Below are positions 34,582 to 42,288 of a DNA stretch of 42,288 nt, in pieces (position 1 is the first letter of the stretch; every line of letters starts with the position of its first letter). The position numbers and the translations under genes are program-made. A model generated the notes under the pieces. The model worked only from the letters and a program-made list of their open reading frames with translations, ran no database searches and had not been told where the DNA came from. The stretch comes from JAQIBY01 sp046546095 (GTDB lineage: Bacteria; Bacteroidota; Bacteroidia; Bacteroidales; ML635J-15), in NCBI GenBank assembly GCA_046546095.1, contig JBKGYK010000018.1, positions 1-42,288 of the forward strand, read 5' to 3'.

Positions 34582-35442
34582 TTAACCCAAATAAGCTTTC
34601 AGTAATTTGCTTCTTGAAGTGTGTCTCAGCCTGCGGATGGCTTTCTCTTTGATCTGACGCACACGCTCACGTGTCAAGCCAAATTTTTCACCAATCTCTT
34701 CCAGGGTCATCTCCTGACAATTGATGCCGAAAAAGTAACGAATGATATCCCGCTCCCGCTCGGTAAGGGTTGCAAGTGCCCTTTCAATTTCCCGGCTTAA
34801 GGATTCATCAATCAGCCCGTTGTCAGCAGAAGGAGAGTCGGAATTTTCCAACACATCCAGCAGCGAGTTTTCCTCGCCGGTAACAAATGGGGCATCCACC
34901 GAAACATGACGCCCTGAAACACGCAAGGTGTCAGAGACTTTTTCTGAAGGTAGATCAAGAGCCTTGCCCAGTTCTTCAGATGTCGGTTTGCGTTCATTCT
35001 CCTGCTCAAATTTGGAGAAGGCCTTGTTAATTTTGTTCAGTGAACCAACCTGATTCAGTGGTAAACGAACAATTCTTGACTGTTCAGCCAGCGCCTGCAG
35101 GATGGATTGGCGTATCCACCATACAGCATAAGAAATAAACTTGAATCCACGGGTTTCGTCAAACTTTTCTGCAGCTTTAATCAGGCCCAGGTTGCCCTCA
35201 TTAATAAGGTCAGGCAGGCTGAGGCCCTGATTCTGATATTGTTTGGCTACCGAAACCACAAATCTGAGATTAGCGCGGGTAAGCTTTTCCAGAGCAATCT
35301 GATCGCCCTTCTTAATACGCTGAGCCAGTTCTACTTCTTCTTCTACTGTGATGAGTTCCTCTTTACCAATTTCCTGCAAATACTTGTCAAGCGATGCGCT
35401 TTCACGATTGGTAATCGATTTCGTAATTTTTAACTGTCTCAT
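34582..35442 (-). CDS. rpoD: Primary sigma factor RpoD (Bacteroidota short form)
   Basis: This 286-aa sigma-70 group 1 factor of the Bacteroidota type lacks most of region 1.1. Region 1.2/2 is at about 10-120 (SLDKYLQEIGKEELIT, ANLRFVVSVAKQYQNQGLSL, KFISYAVWWIRQSILQAL), region 3 at about 125-200 (RIVRLPLNQVGSLNKI) and region 4 at about 215-280 (LTEREREIIRYFFG-type sequence, then LEEIGEKFGLTRERVRQIKEKAIRRLRH). This sigma recognises the TTTG / TAnnTTTG promoters seen elsewhere in the window. The htrA gene lies upstream on the same strand with about 175 bp between them. Confidence 0.97.
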   Translation of the reverse strand: MRQLKITKSITNRESASLDKYLQEIGKEELITVEEEVELAQRIKKGDQIALEKLTRANLRFVVSVAKQYQNQGLSLPDLINEGNLGLIKAAEKFDETRGFKFISYAVWWIRQSILQALAEQSRIVRLPLNQVGSLNKINKAFSKFEQENERKPTSEELGKALDLPSEKVSDTLRVSGRHVSVDAPFVTGEENSLLDVLENSDSPSADNGLIDESLSREIERALATLTERERDIIRYFFGINCQEMTLEEIGEKFGLTRERVRQIKEKAIRRLRHTSRSKLLKAYLG

Positions 35443-35554
35443 AAATACTTATCAACAAATGTAATACTCCTAATATTTCTCTTTTGAAAATGAATGTCCA
35501 GCATGTATACGCAATCATTTTAAAAAGGTTGTAAAGTTATCTCAAAAAAAGGTG

Positions 35555-35562
35555 CAAATTTA
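35555..35562 (-). promoter_or_regulatory. Possible TAAATTTG box upstream of rpoD
   Basis: TAAATTTG on the minus strand lies about 112 nt before the rpoD ATG. The region is AT-rich, and no good -33 TTTG is seen at 19-21 nt, so the call is tentative. Confidence 0.3.
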
Positions 35563-35618
35563 ATAAAAAAGACAAATAAAATTGTGATACATACCAATTT
35601 GTTTTATCAGTAGCCGGA

Positions 35619-37082
35619 TTACAATCTGAGTGTGTAATAAGCGATGCTCCCGTTGGGATACATCCCTTCAATCAAAATGCTTTCATTCTCCAGCTTGTCC
35701 AGGGCATGCGAGATATCTTCAACAGTCTTAACAGGTGAATCGTTAATGCTGGTAATGATAAATCCTTCACGCACGCCCCTGTTCATCAGTGCACCGGGGT
35801 ACAGCTTTTTTACTTTTACCCCGTATTTTAATCTGAGATAACGTTTTTCTTCCAGCGACAGGGCTTCGAATTCTGCATTCAGCTCATCAAGCCTTTCACT
35901 TTGAACTGATTCCGTGTCGCCGTATTTGTTACGTAGAACAACGGATTTTTTGATTTCTTTATTGCCTCTTCTGAAAGTAAGACTAACTTCATCGCCGGGG
36001 CGGTATTTACTGATTTGTTCCAGCAGTTGGCTCACGGTATTGACAGATTTGTTATTGATGCTCAGGATAACATCTCCGGTTTTGACACGTGCCTCATCTG
36101 CAGCACTGCCTTCTGTCACCCCTGCCACCAATATACCATCGGTTTTCTCAAGATTAAATCGTTCTGCAATCTCTGAATCTACATCGGCCAGACTAATCCC
36201 CAGATATGCACGTTGTACTTCTCCGTATTCCAGTAAATCCGCTACTACCTTGCGCACAATGCCAACCGGTACAGCAAAAGAATATCCTACAAATGAACCG
36301 GTTCTGCTTGCAATGGCCGTATTGATGCCAACAAGTTCTCCATCGGTATTTACCAATGCTCCACCACTGTTGCCGGGATTTACCGCTGCATCTGTCTGAA
36401 TGAATGACTCAATGCTTTGGTTATCAGCAAAAATGTTGATACTCCTGGCTTTTGCCGAAACAATGCCTGCAGTTACCGTTGATGTGAGATTGAAGGGGTT
36501 GCCAACAGCAAGAACCCATTCACCAACTTTTAGCTTATCACTTTCACCGTAGTTGATGCTGGTGAGTTCATCGGCATCAATCTTTAATAAAGCAATGTCT
36601 GTCGTGGCATCCGCTCCGATCAACTCAGCTTCATAACTACGCCTGTCATGTAACACAACTTTGATCTTTTCAGAATTGTTGATCACATGCCTGTTGGTAA
36701 CAATATAGCCGTCATTGCTGATGATTACTCCGCTGCCTGAAGCTTCTGCCTGCTGGCCACCTTCAGGTCTTGTGCCGAATATGAAGTCATACAGGGTGTA
36801 ATTCTGTTGATTATAAAATGAAGTAATATGCACTACTGCAGGCAGACTGGCTTCTGCTGCCTTGCTGAAATCCGCATCAGGTAATCCTAAGGCAGCAAAA
36901 GACCGGCCTGCAGTGGGCCTTATGTTGTTATGCTGCTGTTCCTTATAGGATTCAATAAGTGCATGCTGTATTTCTTCACTGGAAGATTCATTTTTCTCAT
37001 TGATCGCAGCAAAAGCAAAAAAGGCGGCTGCACCACCAATCAGCCCTGCCAATAAAGATAAAATCCATTGTTTTCCCTTCAT
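35619..37082 (-). CDS. htrA: HtrA/Deg-family periplasmic serine protease with two PDZ domains
   Basis: This protein has 487 aa from the preferred start (MKGKQWILSLLAG), which gives a clean N-terminal membrane anchor or signal; the frame is open to 37127. The trypsin-like domain has the catalytic triad H132 (YIVTNRHVIN), D162 (TTDIALLKID) and S239 (NPGNSGGALVN). Two PDZ domains follow: ILVAGVTEGSAADEARVKTG in the first, and a second near the C-terminus around GVREGFIITSINDSPVK. The protease probably degrades or refolds misfolded envelope proteins. It is divergent from dapF with a short intergenic region. Confidence 0.95.
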   Translation of the reverse strand: MKGKQWILSLLAGLIGGAAAFFAFAAINEKNESSSEEIQHALIESYKEQQHNNIRPTAGRSFAALGLPDADFSKAAEASLPAVVHITSFYNQQNYTLYDFIFGTRPEGGQQAEASGSGVIISNDGYIVTNRHVINNSEKIKVVLHDRRSYEAELIGADATTDIALLKIDADELTSINYGESDKLKVGEWVLAVGNPFNLTSTVTAGIVSAKARSINIFADNQSIESFIQTDAAVNPGNSGGALVNTDGELVGINTAIASRTGSFVGYSFAVPVGIVRKVVADLLEYGEVQRAYLGISLADVDSEIAERFNLEKTDGILVAGVTEGSAADEARVKTGDVILSINNKSVNTVSQLLEQISKYRPGDEVSLTFRRGNKEIKKSVVLRNKYGDTESVQSERLDELNAEFEALSLEEKRYLRLKYGVKVKKLYPGALMNRGVREGFIITSINDSPVKTVEDISHALDKLENESILIEGMYPNGSIAYYTLRL

Positions 37083-37102
37083 ATACATTAGTTTTTTTGT
37101 GT

Positions 37103-37110
37103 TATTTTTG
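37103..37110 (+). promoter_or_regulatory. TATTTTTG box before dapF
   Basis: It fits TAnnTTTG and lies 48 nt before the dapF ATG, in the region shared with the divergent htrA gene. No clear -33 element is seen. Confidence 0.35.
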
Positions 37111-37158
37111 TAGTTAACGATAAACAAGACAAGAGTGTTTTGTTTTTAACAAAATTTT

Positions 37159-37932
37159 ATGACGATACCATTCCATAAATATCAGGGTGCGGGAAATGAT
37201 TTTATTATACTTGACGGCATGCAAAAGGCGAATGAACCTGATTCTGCCATTATCAAAAAACTTTGCGACAGGCGCTTTGGTGTCGGAGCTGACGGTTTGA
37301 TGATTATATTGCCCTCGGATAAGGCCGATTTCCATATGAAATACTGGAATGCTGACGGAAAGGAAGGTAGCCTGTGTGGCAACGGCGGCAGATGCATTGT
37401 ACGCTTTGCTCATGATAGAAACTATACTGGAAAAACTTGTTTGTTTACAGCATCTGACGGTGAACACCGGGGAGAAATTGATGGAGAAATCGTATATCTG
37501 CAAATGCAAACTGTGAAAATGCCTGATGATCCTGAAAAATTAATCATTGACACCGGAAGCCCGCACATTGTTGTTCCTGTTGAGGGAATTGACGGTTATG
37601 ATGTAGTGGGAGAAGGACGACGGCTGCGTTTTTCCGACTTATATAAACCGGGGGGGACCAATGTGAATTTTTTGCAGGAAATATCAACGCATGAAATCAG
37701 GCAGAGAACCTATGAGAGAGGTGTTGAGGATGAAACCCTGGCTTGTGGAACCGGTGCTGTGGCCGGCGCGTTGTACCAGGCATGGCGCCATAATATTGAT
37801 GAGGGAGAAATTATTGTACATATGCCGGGAGGGAAACTGAAAGTCAGTTTTGCACGGAATGAAAAGAAATTTGTCAATCTGAAATTGTCCGGACCCGCAA
37901 AATTTGTCTTTTCGGGACAGGCTGAATTGTGA
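37159..37932 (+). CDS. dapF: Diaminopimelate epimerase
   Basis: This 257-aa enzyme converts LL- to meso-diaminopimelate for lysine and peptidoglycan synthesis. Both catalytic cysteines are present: C73 in SLCGNGGRC and C196 in LACGTGAVAGAL. The N-terminal HKYQGAGNDFIILDG is the family signature, and GTNVNF and YERGVEDETLACG are also conserved. The length is slightly short but within the family range. The 3' end faces rsmE with only 9 bp between the stop codons. Confidence 0.97.
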   Translation: MTIPFHKYQGAGNDFIILDGMQKANEPDSAIIKKLCDRRFGVGADGLMIILPSDKADFHMKYWNADGKEGSLCGNGGRCIVRFAHDRNYTGKTCLFTASDGEHRGEIDGEIVYLQMQTVKMPDDPEKLIIDTGSPHIVVPVEGIDGYDVVGEGRRLRFSDLYKPGGTNVNFLQEISTHEIRQRTYERGVEDETLACGTGAVAGALYQAWRHNIDEGEIIVHMPGGKLKVSFARNEKKFVNLKLSGPAKFVFSGQAEL

Positions 37933-37941
37933 TCTTTTGCT

Positions 37942-38646
37942 TTAAATAAAGCGCTTGTTATCAAAAATCTGGGCAACGGCCAATCCTGCTGTTTCTGTTC
38001 GCAGACGGTGGTTGCCAAGTCCCACAGGATGGAAACCGGCATGCAGTGCCTGCTCATATTCTGATTTAGAAAAGTCTCCTTCCGGACCAACAAGCACCAG
38101 GGATTCCTTATACGGATCAGCAAATCGAATGAGGTGGTCAGGTGGTAACTTTTCGCTGTAGGCAATGAATTTGTCTTCATGATTTAATTGCAAAATACTC
38201 TCAAAATCTGTCAATCCATGCAATTCCGGTTTGTATAGATGCTTTGACTGCTTCATGGCTGAAATGATAATTTTTTCCCATCGTTCAGGTTTGATTTTGT
38301 CCCTTTCAGAATGTGATGTGAGCAGCGGAATGATGCCGGCTACTCCGGTTTCTGTTGCCTTTTCCAGAAACCATTCAAAACGACTGATGTTTTTGGTTGG
38401 CGCTATGCCTATGTATAATTTGCTTTCCGGCTGTTTGAGCGATGCCAGCAATTCCGATACCTGTACTTCTGTCTGTTTTTTGCTTATTGTTATAATCCGG
38501 CCAATATATAAATTGCCCATGCCATCACATAATTCAATATCATCTCCTTCAGTTTTGCGCAATACACGCGTAAGATGATGTGCTTCATCAGATTGTATAA
38601 TGGCAAGACTGCCTGATTTGATGCCGGGAGAATATATTAGAGCCAT
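37942..38646 (-). CDS. rsmE: RsmE, 16S rRNA m3U1498 methyltransferase
   Basis: The protein has 234 aa from Met at 38646 (MALIYSPGIKSG). The frame is open to 38724, but the added residues are not family-like. The N-terminal PUA-like part (HHLTRVLRKTEGDDIELCDG) precedes the SPOUT trefoil-knot domain with KNISRFEWFLEKATETGV, LVLVGPEGDFSKSE and VGLGNHRLRTETAGLAV. It methylates U1498 of 16S rRNA. It converges on dapF, 9 bp apart. Confidence 0.94.
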   Translation of the reverse strand: MALIYSPGIKSGSLAIIQSDEAHHLTRVLRKTEGDDIELCDGMGNLYIGRIITISKKQTEVQVSELLASLKQPESKLYIGIAPTKNISRFEWFLEKATETGVAGIIPLLTSHSERDKIKPERWEKIIISAMKQSKHLYKPELHGLTDFESILQLNHEDKFIAYSEKLPPDHLIRFADPYKESLVLVGPEGDFSKSEYEQALHAGFHPVGLGNHRLRTETAGLAVAQIFDNKRFI

Positions 38647-38793
38647 AATGATTCTTTTTTTGCAAGATAGAAAAAAATGCGAATTCACATCTCTCAGTAA
38701 TTTTAAAAAAAAATCAGGTGGCAATAAACAATTTTTCGAAACCCCTGTTGTAATTTATAATGAATCTAAATAGCAACCTTTAAAACCAAACCT

Positions 38794-39177
38794 ATGAATA
38801 TAATAAGATTAATAATATTTGCCGTGGTATTGATTCCATTTGCCTCCTTTGCTAATGACCGGGACAGAGATGTTTACCGTGACTCACTTGAGAATGTTTT
38901 CGGAGATTTTGTTGATCATAAATTTGTTGTGACAATCAATGCGGAGGCGAAAAGCATGAACCTGCAATTTTATCTGAATCGTTCCGCCAATCTTGATTTT
39001 ATGATATACGATGATCGTGGTAATTTGCTCAGGCAGATGCCGCTTGGAAACAAACCTGCAGGACCCAGACAGCTTGTGCTGCCTGTTGATGAACTATCTC
39101 CCGGTGATTATAAAGTCCAGCTTTTTGCGGAAGGCATCAATTTGACAGATTGGATCAGTCTGAAACCGGAAAAATAA
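38794..39177 (+). CDS. Small secreted beta-sandwich protein resembling a lone T9SS tail domain
   Basis: This 127-aa protein has a signal peptide (MNIIRLIIFAVVLIPFASFA, cleaved before ND). The mature part of about 105 aa has the strand and turn pattern of the type A T9SS sorting domain (FMIYDDRGNLLRQMPLG, LVLPVDELSPGDYKVQLFAEG) but nothing else, and it ends in LKPEK rather than a typical KLIVQ tail. It may be a periplasmic or exported single-domain protein, or a derivative of a sorting domain. DUF3244-type proteins look similar. It has its own terminator. Confidence 0.75.
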   Translation: MNIIRLIIFAVVLIPFASFANDRDRDVYRDSLENVFGDFVDHKFVVTINAEAKSMNLQFYLNRSANLDFMIYDDRGNLLRQMPLGNKPAGPRQLVLPVDELSPGDYKVQLFAEGINLTDWISLKPEK

Positions 39178-39250
39178 TTGACTTACACGATATCCCTAAA
39201 CTCCTCCTCAATCCACACAATTAGCCTGTCTGATTGTTATTCAATTGCCA

Positions 39251-39279
39251 AAAGAGACTCTCCCCGGGTCTCTTTTTTT
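39251..39279 (+). terminator. Terminator after the small secreted protein gene
   Basis: AAAGAGAC (39251-39258) pairs with GTCTCTTT (39268-39275), followed by a T-run to 39279. It lies 74 nt after the stop codon. Its T-run overlaps the -33 TTTG of the next promoter. Confidence 0.75.
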
Positions 39280-39306
39280 GTTAATTCAGAAAATATGCTA
39301 TATTTG
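39277..39306 (+). promoter_or_regulatory. Promoter TTTG-18-TATATTTG before the protease gene
   Basis: TTTG at 39277-39280 and TATATTTG at 39299-39306 are 18 nt apart, close to the 19-21 nt norm. The leader to ATG 39330 is about 20 nt. Confidence 0.55.
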
Positions 39307-39329
39307 TAGAGTAACCATTACAACGACTC

Positions 39330-42014
39330 ATGAAAAAAACACTTCTTTTTCTTCTGGCATCTGTTGTTTTCACGATGATGTCTTATTCACAGCCCTCTCT
39401 GCCCGGCTATGAAGGGCATTTGTCTGCAGATAATGTGGATAAACTTAGCATGAAAGCTCCTGACAAGGAGAAATGCATGCAAAAATCTGAATATTTTGAT
39501 AATAATGCCGGACCGTATATGGTTTCTGAAATCATCCCGACAGAAATAAATATGGAAAATTCCGGTACGTGGGATTTGTTGCCTGACGGTACATCAGTGT
39601 GGAGACTGAAACTTCATCTGGATCAGGCCGAAGCACTTAACCTGCTATACGATGATTTTTATCTGCCTGAGGGTGCCTACCTTTGTTTCTACAATAAGAA
39701 CAAACGTCAACTTACGGATCCTTACACAAGCAGTCATAACTGTAAGGCTGGTCATAAAACATCAACTGAAATCATTGAAGGTGAAACACTTTATCTTGAG
39801 TACGTTCAGCCATCTGATGTGGAGGGAGAGCCTCATTTGAATATTTCCGGCATTTCCTGGTTTTACCGTGGAGTGGATGCTTTAGTTGGTGCTTTCAGGG
39901 ATGAACGATTTACTAACTTCAATGGTAGTGGAGATTGTGAAGTCAATGTGAATTGTTCGGAAGGAGAATTCTGGCAGAATCAAAAGCGTGGTGTGGCGCT
40001 GATTTATGTTGTGTCTGGCTATGGGGGAGGCTTCTGTACAGGCTCACTGATAAACAACACTGCCAACAACGGTGCTCCTTATTTTCTTACTGCAGATCAT
40101 TGTGGAGGAGACCAGGATACACAGGATATGTGGGAGTTTTATTTTAACTTTGAGTCTCCCACTTGCGACGACCCCGTGAGTGAACCCGTTTATGATGTGG
40201 TTATAGGCGCAACGAAATTAGCAAGGGGGAATATCAATGAGGGGAGTGATTTTCTTCTTTTGGAGCTTTTAGCTACTTCTGATATTTTGTTGGATGCCGG
40301 TGCATACTATAATGGCTGGACCATTGATGAAACTGCATTGTCTTCCGGGGTCAGTATCCATCACCCGGCTGGCGATATTAAGAAAATCAGCACATATACT
40401 GAACCATGTCAGACAGCTACTTATCCTGGTTGCATGGCAAACGCACACCATCAGGTGACATGGTCTGCCACAGAAAACGGGCATGGTGTTACAGAAGGTG
40501 GTTCAAGCGGTGGCCCCTTGTTTAATGCAAACGGGTTGCTGGTGGGCACCTTAACCGGAGGCGCGACAAGTTGTACCAATACGACTGATCCTGATTTCTC
40601 TGGCCGAATGCAGATTCACTGGAATATGAACGGCACAACTGCAGACAATCAGCTTGCACCCTGGCTGGATCCCTTAGATTCAGGTGCAACCAGTTGTCAA
40701 CCATACGGTGATACCATTGAGACAAACCTCAGTGCAGGTTTTACCCTGTCTGATACGATTGTCTCAGCCGGAGGCAGCATAACAGTTACGGATACAAGTG
40801 AAGGAGATATTTATAACCGGCATTTTATTTTCCCGGGAGGAGATCCTTTTACCTCTTCAAGCTCAGTACAGGAGGTGTATTATGATCAGCCTGGTTTTTA
40901 TGATGTAGTGCTTGAAGTCGAAAACTTTCAGGATTCCTCCATTTATTGTGCTGAAGATGTTGTTGAAGTATGCTGTGGTGAGCCTGAGTTGAATGTGGAT
41001 TTTACTGCATCATCACAAGCCGTACTGGAAGGTTCATCGCTGAATTTTTATAACCTGTCCACAGGTAACATTGACAGTGTACATTGGTATTTTACCGGTA
41101 CATCGCAGACAGAATCACTTGATGAGAATCCAACGGGAATCAGCTATCCACAATTTGGGGATTACTCGGTCAGCCTGTGTGTGTTTACTCCGGATACATC
41201 ATATTGCCTGACAAAAACAGATTTTGTTCATGTTGCAGAGGATCTGTATGCGGATAGCCTTACATTTTTTGCCAGTGAAACAGCTACCATTGCCGGTGAT
41301 TATATTTCCTGTCATTCAGTTATCAACATACCTGAACAACCAGACTCAATTCACTGGTATTTCCCGGGTGCCATAACCGAAAACAAATGGGGTCAGACCG
41401 CCCCCGTGAAATACGCTTCTGCAGATAATTATGATGTTCATGCAACATATTATTTTGATGGTGATAGTGTGACGGTTTCAAAAGTCGATTATCTTACTAT
41501 TTGCAATGGTTTTTGCATTATTGAAATAGATACATGCATTAACGGATTGCAACCAGCGGACAGCATTGTGGCCAATATGAATGATTCCATTGCAGACATG
41601 GTGGATGTAGTGTATTATGGGCTGCAAGGGGAATATGAATTTGTGGATACCATCCCCACACCAATTGTTGGTTATGATTATTTAATTGTGCTTTATGTTT
41701 ATTGCCCTGATGCTAAAAGTACTACACAAGTGTTTGAAGCTCGGTGCGTAATGCACGTTGATGATTATGTGAAAGATGAACAAAATAAGAATCATCAGGT
41801 TCAGATTTATCCAAATCCGGGAAGTGGGGTGTTTTACATACTGTCAGATAAGAAAGCTGATGAAATCAAAGTGTTTGATATGCATGGTAAACAGGTGCTT
41901 CATAAAGATTTGCCAGGGTATAAATTTGATTTAAGTGAACTGCCGGGAGCAATGTATATGGTTGAATTCCGGTTTGGCAATCGCGTGTACCAGCAAAAAC
42001 TCATGCTTGAATAA
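39330..42014 (+). CDS. T9SS-exported lysyl-endopeptidase-like serine protease with PKD domains
   Basis: This 894-aa protein has a signal peptide (MKKTLLFLLASVVFTMMSYS). An N-terminal propeptide-like region to about residue 200 precedes a chymotrypsin-fold domain with H257 (YFLTADHCGG), D307 (EGSDFLLLEL) and S393 (GGSSGGPLFN). SIHHPAGDIKKIS and the Cys-rich arrangement match the lysyl endopeptidase group (Achromobacter protease I type). Two or three PKD-like domains follow (residues about 465-730; HFIFPGGDPF, VHWYFTG, IHWYFPG). The tail is type A T9SS (IYPNPGSGVFYIL, FDMHGKQV, YQQKLMLE). It is probably a secreted or cell-surface protease; Lys specificity is inferred from the family only. Confidence 0.94.
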   Translation: MKKTLLFLLASVVFTMMSYSQPSLPGYEGHLSADNVDKLSMKAPDKEKCMQKSEYFDNNAGPYMVSEIIPTEINMENSGTWDLLPDGTSVWRLKLHLDQAEALNLLYDDFYLPEGAYLCFYNKNKRQLTDPYTSSHNCKAGHKTSTEIIEGETLYLEYVQPSDVEGEPHLNISGISWFYRGVDALVGAFRDERFTNFNGSGDCEVNVNCSEGEFWQNQKRGVALIYVVSGYGGGFCTGSLINNTANNGAPYFLTADHCGGDQDTQDMWEFYFNFESPTCDDPVSEPVYDVVIGATKLARGNINEGSDFLLLELLATSDILLDAGAYYNGWTIDETALSSGVSIHHPAGDIKKISTYTEPCQTATYPGCMANAHHQVTWSATENGHGVTEGGSSGGPLFNANGLLVGTLTGGATSCTNTTDPDFSGRMQIHWNMNGTTADNQLAPWLDPLDSGATSCQPYGDTIETNLSAGFTLSDTIVSAGGSITVTDTSEGDIYNRHFIFPGGDPFTSSSSVQEVYYDQPGFYDVVLEVENFQDSSIYCAEDVVEVCCGEPELNVDFTASSQAVLEGSSLNFYNLSTGNIDSVHWYFTGTSQTESLDENPTGISYPQFGDYSVSLCVFTPDTSYCLTKTDFVHVAEDLYADSLTFFASETATIAGDYISCHSVINIPEQPDSIHWYFPGAITENKWGQTAPVKYASADNYDVHATYYFDGDSVTVSKVDYLTICNGFCIIEIDTCINGLQPADSIVANMNDSIADMVDVVYYGLQGEYEFVDTIPTPIVGYDYLIVLYVYCPDAKSTTQVFEARCVMHVDDYVKDEQNKNHQVQIYPNPGSGVFYILSDKKADEIKVFDMHGKQVLHKDLPGYKFDLSELPGAMYMVEFRFGNRVYQQKLMLE

Positions 42015-42040
42015 TTCTTCTTTTTTCCGATATTTATACC

Positions 42041-42288
42041 ATGAAACGAATCGGACTATTATCGGATACGCACGGTTTTTTGGATGAGGAATATTTTGAT
42101 TTTCTGAAGGATGTTGATGAGATCTGGCATGCCGGCGATGTGGGAGACCATAAAGTCAGTGACCGACTGGAAGCCTTTAAACCACTGCGGGCGGTGTATG
42201 GTAATATTGACGGATACGATATCCGCGTCCGTTTTCCGGAGCATCAGCGTTTCGACATTGAAGGACTGAGCGTCTGGATGACCCACAT
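42041..42288 (+). CDS. YfcE/MJ0936-family metallophosphoesterase, C-terminus outside window
   Basis: The first 82 residues are visible and the frame is cut by the window end. The metal-binding motifs of the calcineurin-like phosphoesterase fold are present in order: LLSDTHG (8-12), HAGDVGD, YGNIDG and a final WMTH. These are typical of small phosphodiesterases of the YfcE type. It starts 26 bp after the protease gene with no obvious promoter, so it may be read through. Confidence 0.93.
   Translation, partial: MKRIGLLSDTHGFLDEEYFDFLKDVDEIWHAGDVGDHKVSDRLEAFKPLRAVYGNIDGYDIRVRFPEHQRFDIEGLSVWMTH

Noticed and set aside
1..42288. tRNA, rRNA genes or CRISPR arrays
   Set aside because: I saw no cloverleaf with conserved TTCGA arm, no rRNA signature and no regularly spaced short repeats; a dedicated search was not possible.

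Overview
This window looks like a chromosomal segment of a Bacteroidota (Bacteroidetes) bacterium. The signs are: many secreted proteins ending in type IX secretion system (T9SS) sorting domains of type A (PNP motif, short beta-sandwich tail) and type B (gliding-motility-associated C-terminus); a short 286-residue primary sigma factor; promoter boxes of the TAnnTTTG type; and no clear Shine-Dalgarno sequences. The core T9SS machinery is not in the window.

Left third (1-20.6 kb), accessory and surface-related. Three large genes run leftward: a giant protein truncated by the window edge (start 7483, at least 2494 aa), a 531-aa T9SS protein (start 9212) and a second giant of 2650 aa (start 17268). 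The giants are paralogues with the same plan: an N-terminal jelly-roll domain, then six units of a CARDB-like plus a MAM-like domain of about 290 aa each, then a CARDB-like and a PPC-like domain. They differ at the C-terminal side: the 2650-aa protein has a LamG insertion and a type A tail, while the truncated one enters an Ig-like array. Both carry nearly identical internal DNA copies, so modules are being homogenised. All three genes share an imperfect 22-bp dyad at a fixed distance from a TAnnTTTR box. A weaker copy lies before a fourth T9SS gene (18266-19309), which is divergent from an AraC-type regulator with a membrane N-terminus (19497-20624). A gene-free stretch of about 1 kb (17.3-18.3 kb) holds a candidate structured RNA.

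Middle (20.7-32.7 kb), mostly housekeeping. Leftward: a ProX/YbaK-like editing protein, meaB, hldD and an RlmL-like rRNA methyltransferase. Rightward: a type B T9SS protein with fibronectin-like domains, a bifunctional Rel ((p)ppGpp) enzyme overlapping a SirB1-like transglutaminase-fold gene, then mazG, a membrane glycosyltransferase, an ECF sigma factor and rsmG, tightly packed or overlapping.

Right part (32.7-42.3 kb). rpmH (L34, 55 aa) has a good promoter and terminator. It is followed by an outer-membrane barrel protein, a small lipoprotein, rpoD and an HtrA protease (both leftward), dapF, rsmE (leftward), a small secreted beta-sandwich protein, a T9SS-exported lysyl-endopeptidase-like protease with PKD domains, and the start of a YfcE-like phosphoesterase cut by the window end.

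The most interesting signal is the left-hand cluster: giant repeat proteins whose modules have recently been copied, apparently under one shared promoter architecture.
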